From assembly GCF_029626025.1 (NCBI RefSeq), contig NZ_JARUBF010000001.1, positions 806,001 to 870,000 of the forward strand: 64,000 bases of DNA, read 5' to 3'. Source of the DNA: Solwaraspora sp. WMMD406. GTDB taxonomy: Bacteria > Actinomycetota > Actinomycetes > Mycobacteriales > Micromonosporaceae. The position numbers and the translations under genes are program-made. Under the pieces are notes generated by a model. That model was given only the letters and a program-made list of their open reading frames with translations. It was not told the origin of the DNA and did not search any database. Below, one piece after another: positions 10,101 through 17,355 of the stretch (positions within the stretch are counted from its first letter, which is position 1; each line of letters starts with the position of its first letter).

Positions 10101-11518
10101 ACCACGGCGACCCGGTCGGGCGTGCGGGCCACCTGCTGTTCGAACAGACCGTGCAGGGTTGCGTCGGTGGGGTGGTCCACGTCGTCGCCGTGGGCGGAGC
10201 CGGTGATCTGGTCGCGTTCGGCGTCGGTGAGCATCGGGACGCGGGCCAGGGGTTCGGCGGGCCGGTCGAGCGCGTTGCCGATCAGCGTGTCGAGGTGCCG
10301 GCCCAGCGCTTCGATGGGGAAGTCGTCGTCGTACACGTCGAGGGAGTAGTCGACGTCGACCGTCAGGGAGCCGTCGTCGTACTCGTTGACCAGCACCGCG
10401 AGGGCGTCCTGTTCGTGGGCCCGGCTGGCGGCCACCGTCCTGCGGTGGGTGACGCCGGGGATCGCCTCCGGGCGGGGCCAGCGCAGCCAGGAGAGGGTGA
10501 CGTCGTAGAGCTGCCGTGGCCCGTCCGGCGGGATGATCTCGCGCAGCAGTTCGCCCCGGGACAGGCGCTGGTGGGTTCGTAGCGAACGCAGGGTGTCCCG
10601 CAGCTCGGCGACCAGCTCGGGCATCGTCCGGGTGCCGCGCACGGTGACCGGCACCGGCAGTTCGTTGGCGAAGTGCCCGATGGTCTGCCGCTGCGCGTAG
10701 GTGCTCCGGTTGAGCACCGGTACGCCGAGGATGACCTGGTCGCGGCGGTGGATCCGGCCGAGGTAGACCGCGAGGGCCGCCGCGACGTAGGTGAACGGCG
10801 ATTGACCGGCGGCCCGGATCCGGTCGACGTGCTCGGGGCTCAGGGGGAAGCTGTGTCGGGCGGTCCGGTAGCGGCCGGCGGCCTGGCGGGGGAACAGCGC
10901 CGGGGTGACCCCGTCGAGTCGGGCACGGAAGTATGCGACGTCGCGTTCGCGCTGTTCCGATCCGGCGTAGTCCATCATGTCCCGAGCGAAGTCGAGATAG
11001 GAGTATTGCCGGCGGACCGTGGTGGTGGCGCGTTCCGTGACGGCCGCGGCGTACCTGGCGCAGGCCTGCCGGAGCACCTGCCGGCCGCCCCAGCCGTCGG
11101 TGACCAGGTGGTGCGCGTTGAGGTAGGCGTAGGCGACGGATTCGCTCTCCAGCAGCAGCGCCACTCGGTACAGTCGGTTGCGGCGCAGCTCGAACGGCTG
11201 GGAGAACACCTGTGTCATCCAGGAATGGCATGCCTGGTGGGGGTCGGGAGTGCTGGTGAAATCGTGGACCTCGACGACCGCTGACTCGGGCTCCGCCCAT
11301 TGGAAGAGCTGCCCGTTCTCTTCGTCGAAACGTAACTGAAACGCATCGTTAAATTCTACGGCCTGGCGGATGCAGGTCAGCAGGAGTTCATGGTCGAGCT
11401 GGCCGACGAACTGTTCGTATCCGCACACGTTGAACTGTGGTAGATCCGGAGATAGGCGGCTTGCAACCCAGATGTCTGATTGGTAGGTGGTTAGCGGCGT
11501 CCGGCCCGAAACCATCAC
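4157..11518 (-). CDS. bimodular NRPS, C-A(Ser)-T-C-A-T-TE
   Basis: A 2453-aa two-module nonribosomal peptide synthetase. C1 spans about residues 1-450 (HHLVTDG near 136-142). A1 spans about 455-960 (YTSGSTGEPKG near 606, NLYGPTE, YRTGDL, SGK). T1 has GGDSI near 1016. C2 spans about 1085-1500 (HHVLLDG near 1231). A2 spans about 1545-2045 (FTSGSTGVPKG near 1723). T2 has LGATSL near 2118. The thioesterase has GWSFGG near 2249 and a C-terminal GNH near 2423. The A1 specificity residues read DVWHFSLVDK by hand alignment, a serine code. A2 reads DVQFISQLVK, which resembles proline-type codes but is uncertain. A leading C domain means an acyl or aminoacyl donor must be supplied from elsewhere. It is first in a five-gene leftward operon; the start follows an AAAGG site. 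A linker near residues 1520-1545 contains short Thr/Ser/Pro repeats. Confidence 0.95.
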   Translation of the reverse strand: MMVSGRTPLTTYQSDIWVASRLSPDLPQFNVCGYEQFVGQLDHELLLTCIRQAVEFNDAFQLRFDEENGQLFQWAEPESAVVEVHDFTSTPDPHQACHSWMTQVFSQPFELRRNRLYRVALLLESESVAYAYLNAHHLVTDGWGGRQVLRQACARYAAAVTERATTTVRRQYSYLDFARDMMDYAGSEQRERDVAYFRARLDGVTPALFPRQAAGRYRTARHSFPLSPEHVDRIRAAGQSPFTYVAAALAVYLGRIHRRDQVILGVPVLNRSTYAQRQTIGHFANELPVPVTVRGTRTMPELVAELRDTLRSLRTHQRLSRGELLREIIPPDGPRQLYDVTLSWLRWPRPEAIPGVTHRRTVAASRAHEQDALAVLVNEYDDGSLTVDVDYSLDVYDDDFPIEALGRHLDTLIGNALDRPAEPLARVPMLTDAERDQITGSAHGDDVDHPTDATLHGLFEQQVARTPDRVAVVVDGTGETLSYADLDARANQVARALRADGVGRDDRVAVLAVRGAAMLAAILGTLKAGGAYVPIDPDHPPARIRRLLVDSGATVLLTPDAHATPELGGPDAVPGLTVRHLDTLTAYPGDPVEPLARATDLAYVIYTSGSTGEPKGVMVEHRSVVNRLAWMQRQYPLDGDDVLVQKTPISFDVSVWELFWWAFAGARLVLPRPGAHRDPGALSTIVARYGVTVIHFVPSMFGPFLDLLAGAPDRRRQADSLRLVFASGEELPARRVDQFHQLFPLPPAAAAGGAPRLVNLYGPTEATVDVSYHECRPDPARPTRRIPIGRPIDNVRLYVLGPDDQPQPVGAPGELCVAGVAVARGYLGRNGTGATGTAAPADTRFGVDPVRGAGRMYRTGDLARRLANGDLEYLGRLDGQVKIRGNRVEPGEVQQILAGYPGIREAVVVAYTAAGRDTQLAGYYVAESDLDPVRLRGHLLRHLPDYLVPTVFSRLDQIPLTRSGKLDAAALPAPGTGQRREPDQQPRDEVERTLAAIWCQVLDLPSVGVHQDYYTIGGDSILALRVHAEAERRGLRFTLADLAEQPTVAALATRVRRTGPADQQAGTAAEEPDSAAGDRPFALVSPLDRARLGEAADASPATAMQLGLLYHSSEHEAATAYHDVFRYSVRMPWHEPAFRTAYERLVARHPGLRSSFDLGGFTEPLQIVHTRIAGGLDVADLRTLDPAAAGAEVLAHMRQRRHHRYAFDRPPLFLFRAHLLPSGVVDLVFSFHHVLLDGWSVATVVGDLFRDYLHLIGAGIAAVDETALPGPAAYAAEERRTLDSVPARQFWADRLAGAEPTQLDGFRQYEPPGADEPPVRLVAVPEALEQRVRAFAHDHGLPVKSLFLAAYLLTVRLYSGTTDVTVGLVTHGRPERAGADRMAGLFLNTVPLRLGPDTGSGTESGTAPASWLATVREVHRRERECQPYRRYPLHAIQHDRGGGPVFELAFNYVHMHVLAPLLELPTIEPLGFDAWEETNFTLLLNVFVHPADQRVSLRIDADRRTITWAQSGLIADTYLRILGRIVDEPDAVPDFGFLVTSTSVTPTPTDVPPTSIAPTSVAPTDVSPSAARGDVVRRLTDHVRRTPDAVAVAAGTRRWTYARFHREVDRIAYALTHAGVRPGDLVGVAVGRSPEMIAAIYGIARAGAACVPLDVTYPPERIAAMLAQARPARVVTERRHAELIGDPATMLVVEDLPTPSRAITPAPLPPIRPDDLLYVLFTSGSTGVPKGVAMSHAALDNYQEWQVAAASAAAGGVTLQFAPLSFDVSFQEIYTTISAGGTLQIIDERQRRDTPELLRLIDRESIERVFLPYVALQQLAEAAVTLGIYPRALRVVISSGEQLRVTAEIRRFIAALPAGAILENQYGPTETHLVTAYPMAGDPERFPNLPPIGPAIPGVDTYLLDDRLRPVPTGVAGELYFGGIQVARGYYRQPALTSQRFLPNPFGPPGDRIYRTGDLARVLPNGDLVWLARTDTQTKIRGFRVEPLEAEIAIMKLAARHPGLREAAVVARRRDSVDSFLAAFLVGDPARVDLTDLRRQLRETLPEHLVPTQFSWLPQMPLTPSGKRDDRRLRELPLRAEASRSVAPRNRYERVLAEIVADLLHLPRIGVDDNLFELGATSLTAMRLVTLIEKRYDIAVPVSAFVTAPTVASLAELLRVGGADPASFDPLVPIRTGGRRRPLFLVHPIGGNVLCYLQLAKHLPDDQPVYALQASGVDAGTEPKRSVPALAASYLAAIRRVQPHGPYTIGGWSFGGVVAFEMARQLTVAAGQVEQLILIDPIARRPGDPVPVADDVLIDWFFWELLPLDQDRPVLEPIPANLVTPEEKLDFVARRAGAAGLLRAGDSRAAVRRLFEVFKANWEAIITYRPEVVDQDVTLLRARDPLPALLVPMHDIAGTLHLDPRNGWGELTTGRIDVCDVPGNHLALMEPPYVTGVADRITDLLAAPVGGAQ

Positions 11519-11710
11519 TGGTTACCTTTCTGCTCGCTACCGCGCTCTGACCTGGTCTTATGCAAGTCGATGACGACCGCTTCCGGGTCGAATGCGCAGG
11601 TGACATCGCTGCAGTCGAAATTGGCCGCCACGGACGAATCACGCGGCGGCGGAGGCCATGCGAGGCTGGCTACCCGTTGTGCGTTCCTGCTCCCGACGTG
11701 CGCGCAGCAC

Positions 11711-11739
11711 AACCTATTGGAGCTGCGCTTTTACGTCAC
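11711..11739 (-). promoter_or_regulatory. candidate promoter of NRPS operon
   Basis: Reading leftwards, GTGACG (11739-11734) and TAGGTT (11716-11711) stand 17 bp apart, matching the TGAC core of a -35 and a TAnnnT -10. This would give a leader of roughly 185 nt before the NRPS. It was found by eye only. Confidence 0.3.
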
Positions 11740-11848
11740 CGCCTCCCCAGTTGATCACTCCGGGCCAGCGTACCTGAAAAGCGAGTCCATGTCATCGCTG
11801 TGAGTCAATCTTCATCGCTTCGCCGTGATGGTTGTCCGACCGGAGGCG

Positions 11849-11878
11849 TTGCGCGTCTAGCATCGACTGATGTATAAG
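11849..11878 (+). promoter_or_regulatory. candidate promoter of P450 operon
   Basis: TTGCGC (11849-11854) and TATAAG (11873-11878) are separated by 18 bp. Transcription would begin near 11885, which argues against the TTG codon at 11884 as the P450 start and favours the ATG at 11977. Confidence 0.45.
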
Positions 11879-11976
11879 TTTATTTGGGTCGCGACGTGAT
11901 CACTAATGTCGATCGAGGTCGGCTCCGAGCTGTTTCGTCAGTGGTGGGAGCTGCTTTACCGCAACCTGGGAAGGGA

Positions 11977-13353
11977 ATGGATCGGGTGGAGGCACTCCAG
12001 GGGCGGACCGAAGCCGGCGTCGCGCACCGGGTCAGGGGACCGTCGAGATCCGGGCTCGGAACCCTGCTGAGATGGACGACACGACACGGACTACTGCGGC
12101 TCGGCATCGCCGCCGCCGCGCGGCGAGGTGACGCCCAGGCCCGGCTCTTCCTCGACCCGGTGATCCGTGACGACCCGTACCCGTTCTATCGCCAGATCCG
12201 CCATGAGGGACCGCTCGTCCGTGGCCGTCTGATGTGGAGCACCACCCGGCACAACGTGGTCACCGACGTGCTGCGCGACGACGCGTTCGGCGTCAATCCG
12301 GACACCATGGCGGCACCCGCCGCGGTCGCGCTGCTGCGCCGCCTCGGCCGTCGACGGATGCCGATCGGGCCGATCGACCCGCCGTCGATGCTCGCCACCG
12401 ACCCGCCCGGGCACACCCGCTACCGACGGCTGGTCGTCAAGGTCTTCACCGCGCGGGCGATCGAGAGCCTGCGGCCCCGCGTCGAACGGCACTGCGCCGA
12501 CCTGCTCGACGAACTCGGCGACGCCGCCCCGGACGGCGGCCCGGTGGACCTGGTCGCCCGGTACGCCAGCCTGTTGCCGGTCACCATGATCGCCGAGATC
12601 CTCGGCGTACCGCCCCAGCTGCGGCAACGCTTTCTCGACTGGGGCTCTGCCGTGTCGCCCGTGCTCGACCTCGGCCTGCCGTACGGCCAGTTCCGTCGCG
12701 TCGAAACCGGGATCCGCGAGCTCAACCACTGGCTACGGGGACACTTCGCCCGGCTGCGCGCCGACCCCGGTGACGACCTGCTGAGCCAACTGGTGCGGCC
12801 GGACGGCGACGGTGAACGACTGACCGACGACGAACTCGTCGCGCTCGCCGGACTGCTGATGGCGGCGGGCTTCGAGACGACCGTCAACCTCTTGTCGACC
12901 GGCACCGCGCTGCTGTTGGCCCACCCCGAGCAACTCGCCCTGCTGCGCGCCGAGCCGCACCGGTGGCCCAACGCGGTGGAGGAGATCCTGCGCTACGACT
13001 CCCCGGTGCAGACGACCGCCCGCTTCTGCCGCGCCGACACCGACGTCGCCGGGGTACGGGTCCGGCGCGGCGAGGTCGTCGTACCGATGCTCGGCGGTGC
13101 CAACCGGGACCCGGCGGTCTTCGCCGACCCGGACCGCTTCGACGTGACCCGGGGCAACGCCCGCGACCATCTCTCCTTTTCCAGCGGGGCGCACTACTGC
13201 CTCGGTGCCAACCTGGCCCGGCTCGAAGGCGAGATCGGCCTGCGCCAACTCTTCGAGCGCTACCCCGATCTGGCGCTCGACGGCGTCGGGCACCGCCGGC
13301 CGACCCGGGTGCTGCGCGGCTACGACCAGCTGCCGGTACGGCTGCGGTCATGA
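11977..13353 (+). CDS. cytochrome P450
   Basis: A 458-aa bacterial class I type P450. It shows the I-helix motif AGLLMAAGFETT, the K-helix ExxR in EEILRYDSP, and the haem-binding loop FSSGAHYCLG, in which Cys408 is the thiolate ligand. It hydroxylates or otherwise oxidises a substrate using electrons from ferredoxin; no ferredoxin gene is adjacent. The frame stays open to a TTG at 11884, but the extra residues are unlike a P450 and that codon would sit at the predicted transcription start, so the ATG at 11977 behind GGGAAGGGA is preferred. Its stop overlaps the glycosyltransferase start (ATGA). Confidence 0.92.
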   Translation: MDRVEALQGRTEAGVAHRVRGPSRSGLGTLLRWTTRHGLLRLGIAAAARRGDAQARLFLDPVIRDDPYPFYRQIRHEGPLVRGRLMWSTTRHNVVTDVLRDDAFGVNPDTMAAPAAVALLRRLGRRRMPIGPIDPPSMLATDPPGHTRYRRLVVKVFTARAIESLRPRVERHCADLLDELGDAAPDGGPVDLVARYASLLPVTMIAEILGVPPQLRQRFLDWGSAVSPVLDLGLPYGQFRRVETGIRELNHWLRGHFARLRADPGDDLLSQLVRPDGDGERLTDDELVALAGLLMAAGFETTVNLLSTGTALLLAHPEQLALLRAEPHRWPNAVEEILRYDSPVQTTARFCRADTDVAGVRVRRGEVVVPMLGGANRDPAVFADPDRFDVTRGNARDHLSFSSGAHYCLGANLARLEGEIGLRQLFERYPDLALDGVGHRRPTRVLRGYDQLPVRLRS

Positions 13354-14795
13354 GTCGGGACGCGTCGTCGCGCCGACCGATCATGTTCGCCAGTCCGTCA
13401 CACCCCGGGCAGCTCAACCCGCTGCTGACCATCGCCGCCGAGATGTCCCGACGCGACGAGCCCGACCTCTGGTTCTGCGTCGACGCCGATGCCCGGCACC
13501 GGGTCGAATCGGCCGCCGTCGGCAGCCCGCTGCACTACCTTCCCGGCGCCGACGTGCCCGTACGGATCGAAGGCGACCTGTACGCCGCGATGGTCCGGGG
13601 ACCGCGTACCACCGCCGGGGTGGCCGCCCTCGCCCGGACGCTGCGCACGGCCGACGCCACCACGCAGGTCTACCAGCGGACCCTGGCACACATCGACCGG
13701 GTCGACCCCCGGCTGATGGTCATCGACGTGCTGAACCTCGGTGCGCTCGACGCGGCGACGACCGCTGGCGTGCCCTACGTGCTGAGCGTGCCGTACCCGG
13801 TCAGCTCCGTCTATCTGCGACGGTTGCCGTGGAGCTACCCGGCACCGGCGTCCGGGCTGCCGCGTCGGCTGACCGGCGCCCAGCAGGTGACCAACGCGCT
13901 GTTCCGGGTACGGCTGCAGCTGGCGTTGCTGCGCGCGGTGGCCGGCCCGACCTGGCGGCGTCGGGCCCGGGGGCTGGCCAACCCGACCGGCGACCCCGCC
14001 GGGTACGCCGCCGACGCGGTCGCCGTCTTCGGCTACACCGTGTTCGGCCTGGAGTACCCGTTCCCCGCGCCGGACCACCTGCATCTGCTGGGCGCGATCG
14101 TGCCCGACGCGTTCACCCGGCCGGAACCGCAGGCCGGGCCGGAACCGCAGGCCGGGCCCGGTCAGGCAGAACCGCCCGCCGACGAGCTGACCGACTGGCT
14201 GGACCAGCAGCCCAGCGTCGTCTACGTCGGCCTGGGCACCCTGGCCACCCTGACCACCGCCCAGCTCGACGCGTTCGCCGAAGCCCTGGGTCGGATCGGC
14301 CCCGAGCACCGGGTGCTGTGGAAGCTCCCCGGCCACCAACGCGCGGTGCTGACCAACCCGCTGCCGCCGAACGTCCGGGCCGAGGAGTGGATCCCGTCCC
14401 AGCTGGCGGTGCTCGCGCATCCCCACGTACGGGCCTTCGTCTGCCACGGCGGGGCCAACGGCTTCCACGAGGGTGTGCACTTCGGGCAACCGATGCTGCT
14501 GACCCCGTTCTGGCTGGACTGCTACGACATCGCCGCGCGGGCGGTCGACGCGGGTGTCGGGCTGGCGCTCGACGACCCGCCCCGGGTGGACCCGGACGAG
14601 GTTGCCGGCAAGCTGCTCCGGCTGCTGTCCGAGGAGGGCTTCCGGCAGCACAGCCGGTACTGGGGCGAGCAGAGCCGTCAGGCGGGCGGGGTCGGGCGCG
14701 CGGCGGACCTGCTGCGTGACCTCGCCGGCCGCGACGAGCGGGCCCGGGACGACAGATGGGCCCGAAAGAACGATCGATCAGTGGAGATGCCATGA
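13350..14795 (+). CDS. glycosyltransferase, GT1/UGT family
   Basis: A 481-aa GT-B fold glycosyltransferase. Near residue 366 it has CHGGANGFHEGVHFGQP, which matches the nucleotide-sugar-binding region of GT1 enzymes (HGG, then EG and GxP). The N-terminal SPSHPGQLNPLL resembles the acceptor-side loop of the same family. It probably transfers a sugar to the NRPS-derived scaffold; no deoxysugar genes are nearby, so a common NDP-sugar is likely. The start ATG overlaps the P450 stop. An 18-bp tandem duplication at 14121-14156 adds a PEPQAG repeat between the two domains. The frame is open further 5' but only as a P450 shadow. Confidence 0.88.
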   Translation: MSRDASSRRPIMFASPSHPGQLNPLLTIAAEMSRRDEPDLWFCVDADARHRVESAAVGSPLHYLPGADVPVRIEGDLYAAMVRGPRTTAGVAALARTLRTADATTQVYQRTLAHIDRVDPRLMVIDVLNLGALDAATTAGVPYVLSVPYPVSSVYLRRLPWSYPAPASGLPRRLTGAQQVTNALFRVRLQLALLRAVAGPTWRRRARGLANPTGDPAGYAADAVAVFGYTVFGLEYPFPAPDHLHLLGAIVPDAFTRPEPQAGPEPQAGPGQAEPPADELTDWLDQQPSVVYVGLGTLATLTTAQLDAFAEALGRIGPEHRVLWKLPGHQRAVLTNPLPPNVRAEEWIPSQLAVLAHPHVRAFVCHGGANGFHEGVHFGQPMLLTPFWLDCYDIAARAVDAGVGLALDDPPRVDPDEVAGKLLRLLSEEGFRQHSRYWGEQSRQAGGVGRAADLLRDLAGRDERARDDRWARKNDRSVEMP

Positions 14796-15901
14796 CCGCG
14801 CAGGTGCTACGGATCGTCGACAAGGTGGCTCCGGGCGAGTTCTTCCCGGCCGTACCGCAGAATTTCGTGCTGCGGGAAGACGGCCAGCTCCCGGCGCGGG
14901 ACCTGGCGCACCGACCCGACGTCGGTCTCTACTGCCTCGACCTCGACCAGCAGCTGGCGTACTTCGTCGAGACCACCCCGGGTGTCGACCTGACCACCGC
15001 GCCGTTTCTCTACCTCGCCCAGTACCAGCACGCGCGGCGACTGTTCGCCGTGTCGTACGAGACGCTGCACCGGATCGCCGACGAACTGCCGGACCCGGCG
15101 CGGCTGATTCTCGTCTACTCCGTCGGACGCTGCGGCTCGACGGCGATCAGCCACGCGCTCGGCGCGGTGCCCGGTGTGCGCGGCTGGTCCGAGCCGGACG
15201 TCTTCACCCAGCTCGCCGTGCTGCGGCACGAGGACCCCACCCGCGACGACGAGTACGCGAGGCTGCTGCGTAGCTGCGTGCGGCTGCTCGGCCACGGCAC
15301 CGCGACGCTGGCCGTCAAGTTCCGGGCCGGCGGCATCCACCTCGCCGACCTGTTCCAGCGGGTCTTCCCCGACTCCCGTGGCCTGTTCCTCTACCGGCAC
15401 GCCGAGCGGTGGCTGGAGTCGATGCACGAGGGCTTCACCCCGCACCTGCCCGGTCCCGAGCAGCAGCAGACGTTCCTGCGGTACGTGACCGCACAGGCCC
15501 CGCTGCTGATGCCGTTCGCGCTCCGACACCAGCGCCAACCCACGCCGGTCGAGGCGTACCTGCTTACCTGGCTCTCCGCGATGGAGGCCTGCCTGCGGTA
15601 CGGCCGCGACGGTGTGCCGTTGCGGCCGGTGCGCTACGAGGACCTCAGCACCGATCCGGCGGCGACGCTGGCCGCGATCCTGGACCATTGCGGCCTGCCG
15701 GCCGACGGGTTCGACGCGGCGTACGGCACGCTCGCCGCCGATTCGCAGGCCGGCACGCTGCTGTCCCGGGCCAGCCGCCGGCGCGCCGAGACCCCGGCGC
15801 TGCGCGACGAGGAGTACGCGCGAACCCGCGCCGTGCTCGCCGAGTATCCGACCATCGGCGCGCCGGACTTCGTCGTACCGGACTTCGCCGTACCGGCATG
15901 A
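14792..15901 (+). CDS. sulfotransferase-family protein
   Basis: A 369-aa protein with a sulfotransferase-type phosphosulfate-binding loop, YSVGRCGSTAISHAL, at about residues 109-123. A later LFLYRHAERWLESM, near 200, suits the 3'-phosphate-binding Arg/Ser segment. Families of this kind move a sulfo group from PAPS to hydroxyl or amino groups. It is third in the P450-glycosyltransferase operon: its ATG overlaps the preceding stop and follows GTGGAGA, so the final metabolite may be sulfated. No PAPS synthesis genes are in view. The N-terminal 100 residues are not recognised, and a related non-sulfotransferase P-loop enzyme cannot be excluded. Confidence 0.75.
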   Translation: MTAQVLRIVDKVAPGEFFPAVPQNFVLREDGQLPARDLAHRPDVGLYCLDLDQQLAYFVETTPGVDLTTAPFLYLAQYQHARRLFAVSYETLHRIADELPDPARLILVYSVGRCGSTAISHALGAVPGVRGWSEPDVFTQLAVLRHEDPTRDDEYARLLRSCVRLLGHGTATLAVKFRAGGIHLADLFQRVFPDSRGLFLYRHAERWLESMHEGFTPHLPGPEQQQTFLRYVTAQAPLLMPFALRHQRQPTPVEAYLLTWLSAMEACLRYGRDGVPLRPVRYEDLSTDPAATLAAILDHCGLPADGFDAAYGTLAADSQAGTLLSRASRRRAETPALRDEEYARTRAVLAEYPTIGAPDFVVPDFAVPA

Positions 15902-16222
15902 GAGAGGTGTCTGCGGCCCCGACGCGACCTCGGTTGCGATCCGCCATTCCTATCCAGCCCATAGGTAAGGAAGAATCTGCAGCTCGCGTGCATGATCAAC
16001 TTTGCCGTCGACAGATCGCGGTCGCGCTGACCTCGTAATCTGTTATCAGGTGGTGACAGGACCATTGTCTAGGGCTAGGCTTCGTCTATGGCTGCGGGGG
16101 TTGGCCAGATCTCCGGCAACCTGCAGGTTTGCTCTTAGTTGAGCAATGTCACGTCTTGACATTGCTCCACCAATGTCGTCGCAAACTCGGCGGGAGTCAC
16201 CGGTGCACACTGAGTTCTGGGC
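15902..16222. promoter_or_regulatory. intergenic region upstream of dehydrogenase gene
   Basis: About 320 bp with no credible gene, lower in GC than its flanks. Its main feature is a perfect inverted repeat at 16141-16167, annotated separately. It probably carries the promoter of the rightward operon that begins at 16223. Confidence 0.55.
16141..16167. promoter_or_regulatory. 11-bp perfect inverted repeat (candidate operator)
   Basis: Arms GAGCAATGTCA (16141-16151) and TGACATTGCTC (16157-16167) flank a 5-bp spacer. A further CAATGTC half-site follows at about 16171. It lies about 55 bp before the dehydrogenase start and has no T-tract, so it is more likely a protein-binding site than a terminator. 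Confidence 0.55.
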
Positions 16223-17311
16223 ATGAGCACAGGGCAAACGATAATTGAGGCAAGCGCATTCGGCGTTCCGGCCTGGCTGGTCGTCGACCGCCTCGACAAC
16301 ACATTGGCTTTCGGCGGATTTCGGTTCAGCGACTCGGTGTCACTGGACCAGGTCAGCCTGTTGGCCAGCACGATGAGCTGGAAGCTCGCCGCGCACGGCC
16401 TGCCGGTCGGTGGCGCCAAGGCCGGGGTGCGGTGCCGGCCGGACCATCCACGGATCGACGCGATCCTGGCCGAACTGGCCTCGGCCTGGCGTGAACCGCT
16501 GTCCACTCACGTCGTTCTCGGCAAGGACATGGGAGCGACCGACGCGCTGCTCGACCGGCTGTACGAGCATCTCGGCAGGTCCCAGCTGCATCTGATCCAG
16601 GCGAGGGAGCCGAGTTGCCCCGGCCGGATCCGCGAACTCTCCGGCTACGTACGCGACATGACCGGCCTGGGTGCCGTGGTCGCGGCCGAAGGGCTGGTCG
16701 GATCACTGCGGGGCAAGCGCGTGCTGATCCAGGGCGCCGGGGTGGTCGGTGCCGGGGTGGCGGTGCGCGCGACCCGCCGTGGCGCCGTGGTGGTGGGCAT
16801 GTCCGACATCGACCAAGCCGTGGTGTCCGTGGACGGACTACCGGTCGCGGAGCACGTACTCGCCGCGCGTGCGGCGCACCGACCCTTCCGGCTGGCATCG
16901 GTGGAAGCCGCCGGCGGCACCCGGCTCCGGCCGGACGACCTGCTCGGCACCGCAGCCGACATCCTGGTCCTCGCCGCCGGATCCCATGTGGTGTCGGCGG
17001 CGCTGGCCAGCGACATCCGGGCCGACGTGGTCGTCGAAGCGGCCAACTTCGGCCTGACCGAGCAGGCGAACACGGTGCTGTTCGAGCGCGGCGTCCCGGT
17101 CGTGCCCGACGTCATCAGCTCCAGTTCGAGCGCGGCGATGACGTCCTACCAGCTGGCCGACGGCAACCGTTGGCGACCCGACGCGCTCTGGGAGCGCATC
17201 GAAGGCAACATCCGTACCGCCGTGACCGAAGGGTCCCGTACGGCGACACAGCGGCGAACATCGATCCGCGAGGCCTACAAGTCGATGTACGCGCACGTGC
17301 TGTCGCGCTGA
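16223..17311 (+). CDS. Glu/Leu/Phe/Val dehydrogenase-family enzyme
   Basis: A 362-aa member of the amino-acid dehydrogenase superfamily, which interconverts 2-oxo acids and L-amino acids with NAD(P). Lys54 in SWKLAAHGL and Lys66 in PVGGAKAG match the substrate-binding and catalytic lysines, and Asp102 in GKDMGAT matches the catalytic aspartate. GKRVLIQGAGVVGAG (about 169-183) binds the nucleotide, and VVEAANFGLTEQA is the usual later motif. It departs from the family where a conserved ANAGG-type segment is replaced by VISSSSSAAM. In a biosynthetic operon it probably supplies or modifies a nonproteinogenic amino acid. Confidence 0.88.
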   Translation: MSTGQTIIEASAFGVPAWLVVDRLDNTLAFGGFRFSDSVSLDQVSLLASTMSWKLAAHGLPVGGAKAGVRCRPDHPRIDAILAELASAWREPLSTHVVLGKDMGATDALLDRLYEHLGRSQLHLIQAREPSCPGRIRELSGYVRDMTGLGAVVAAEGLVGSLRGKRVLIQGAGVVGAGVAVRATRRGAVVVGMSDIDQAVVSVDGLPVAEHVLAARAAHRPFRLASVEAAGGTRLRPDDLLGTAADILVLAAGSHVVSAALASDIRADVVVEAANFGLTEQANTVLFERGVPVVPDVISSSSSAAMTSYQLADGNRWRPDALWERIEGNIRTAVTEGSRTATQRRTSIREAYKSMYAHVLSR

Positions 17312-17355
17312 ATCCGCTGCCCTCGGAAGGCCAGCACAACCCAAAGGAGAACGCC

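Larger units (their letters stand above)
11519..11976. promoter_or_regulatory. divergent intergenic region, NRPS operon / P450 operon
   Basis: About 460 bp between the NRPS and the most likely P450 start. It is less GC-rich than its surroundings and holds no convincing gene; short frames on both strands have no recognisable sequence. Candidate promoters for both directions lie within it and are listed separately. Three loosely similar GTCGAA or ACGAA steps at 11587, 11614 and about 11634 could be activator half-sites, but this is weak. Confidence 0.6.

Noticed and set aside
12963-13349. 5' extension of the glycosyltransferase frame
   Set aside because: The added residues are an out-of-frame translation of the P450; the ATG overlapping the P450 stop fits the operon pattern.
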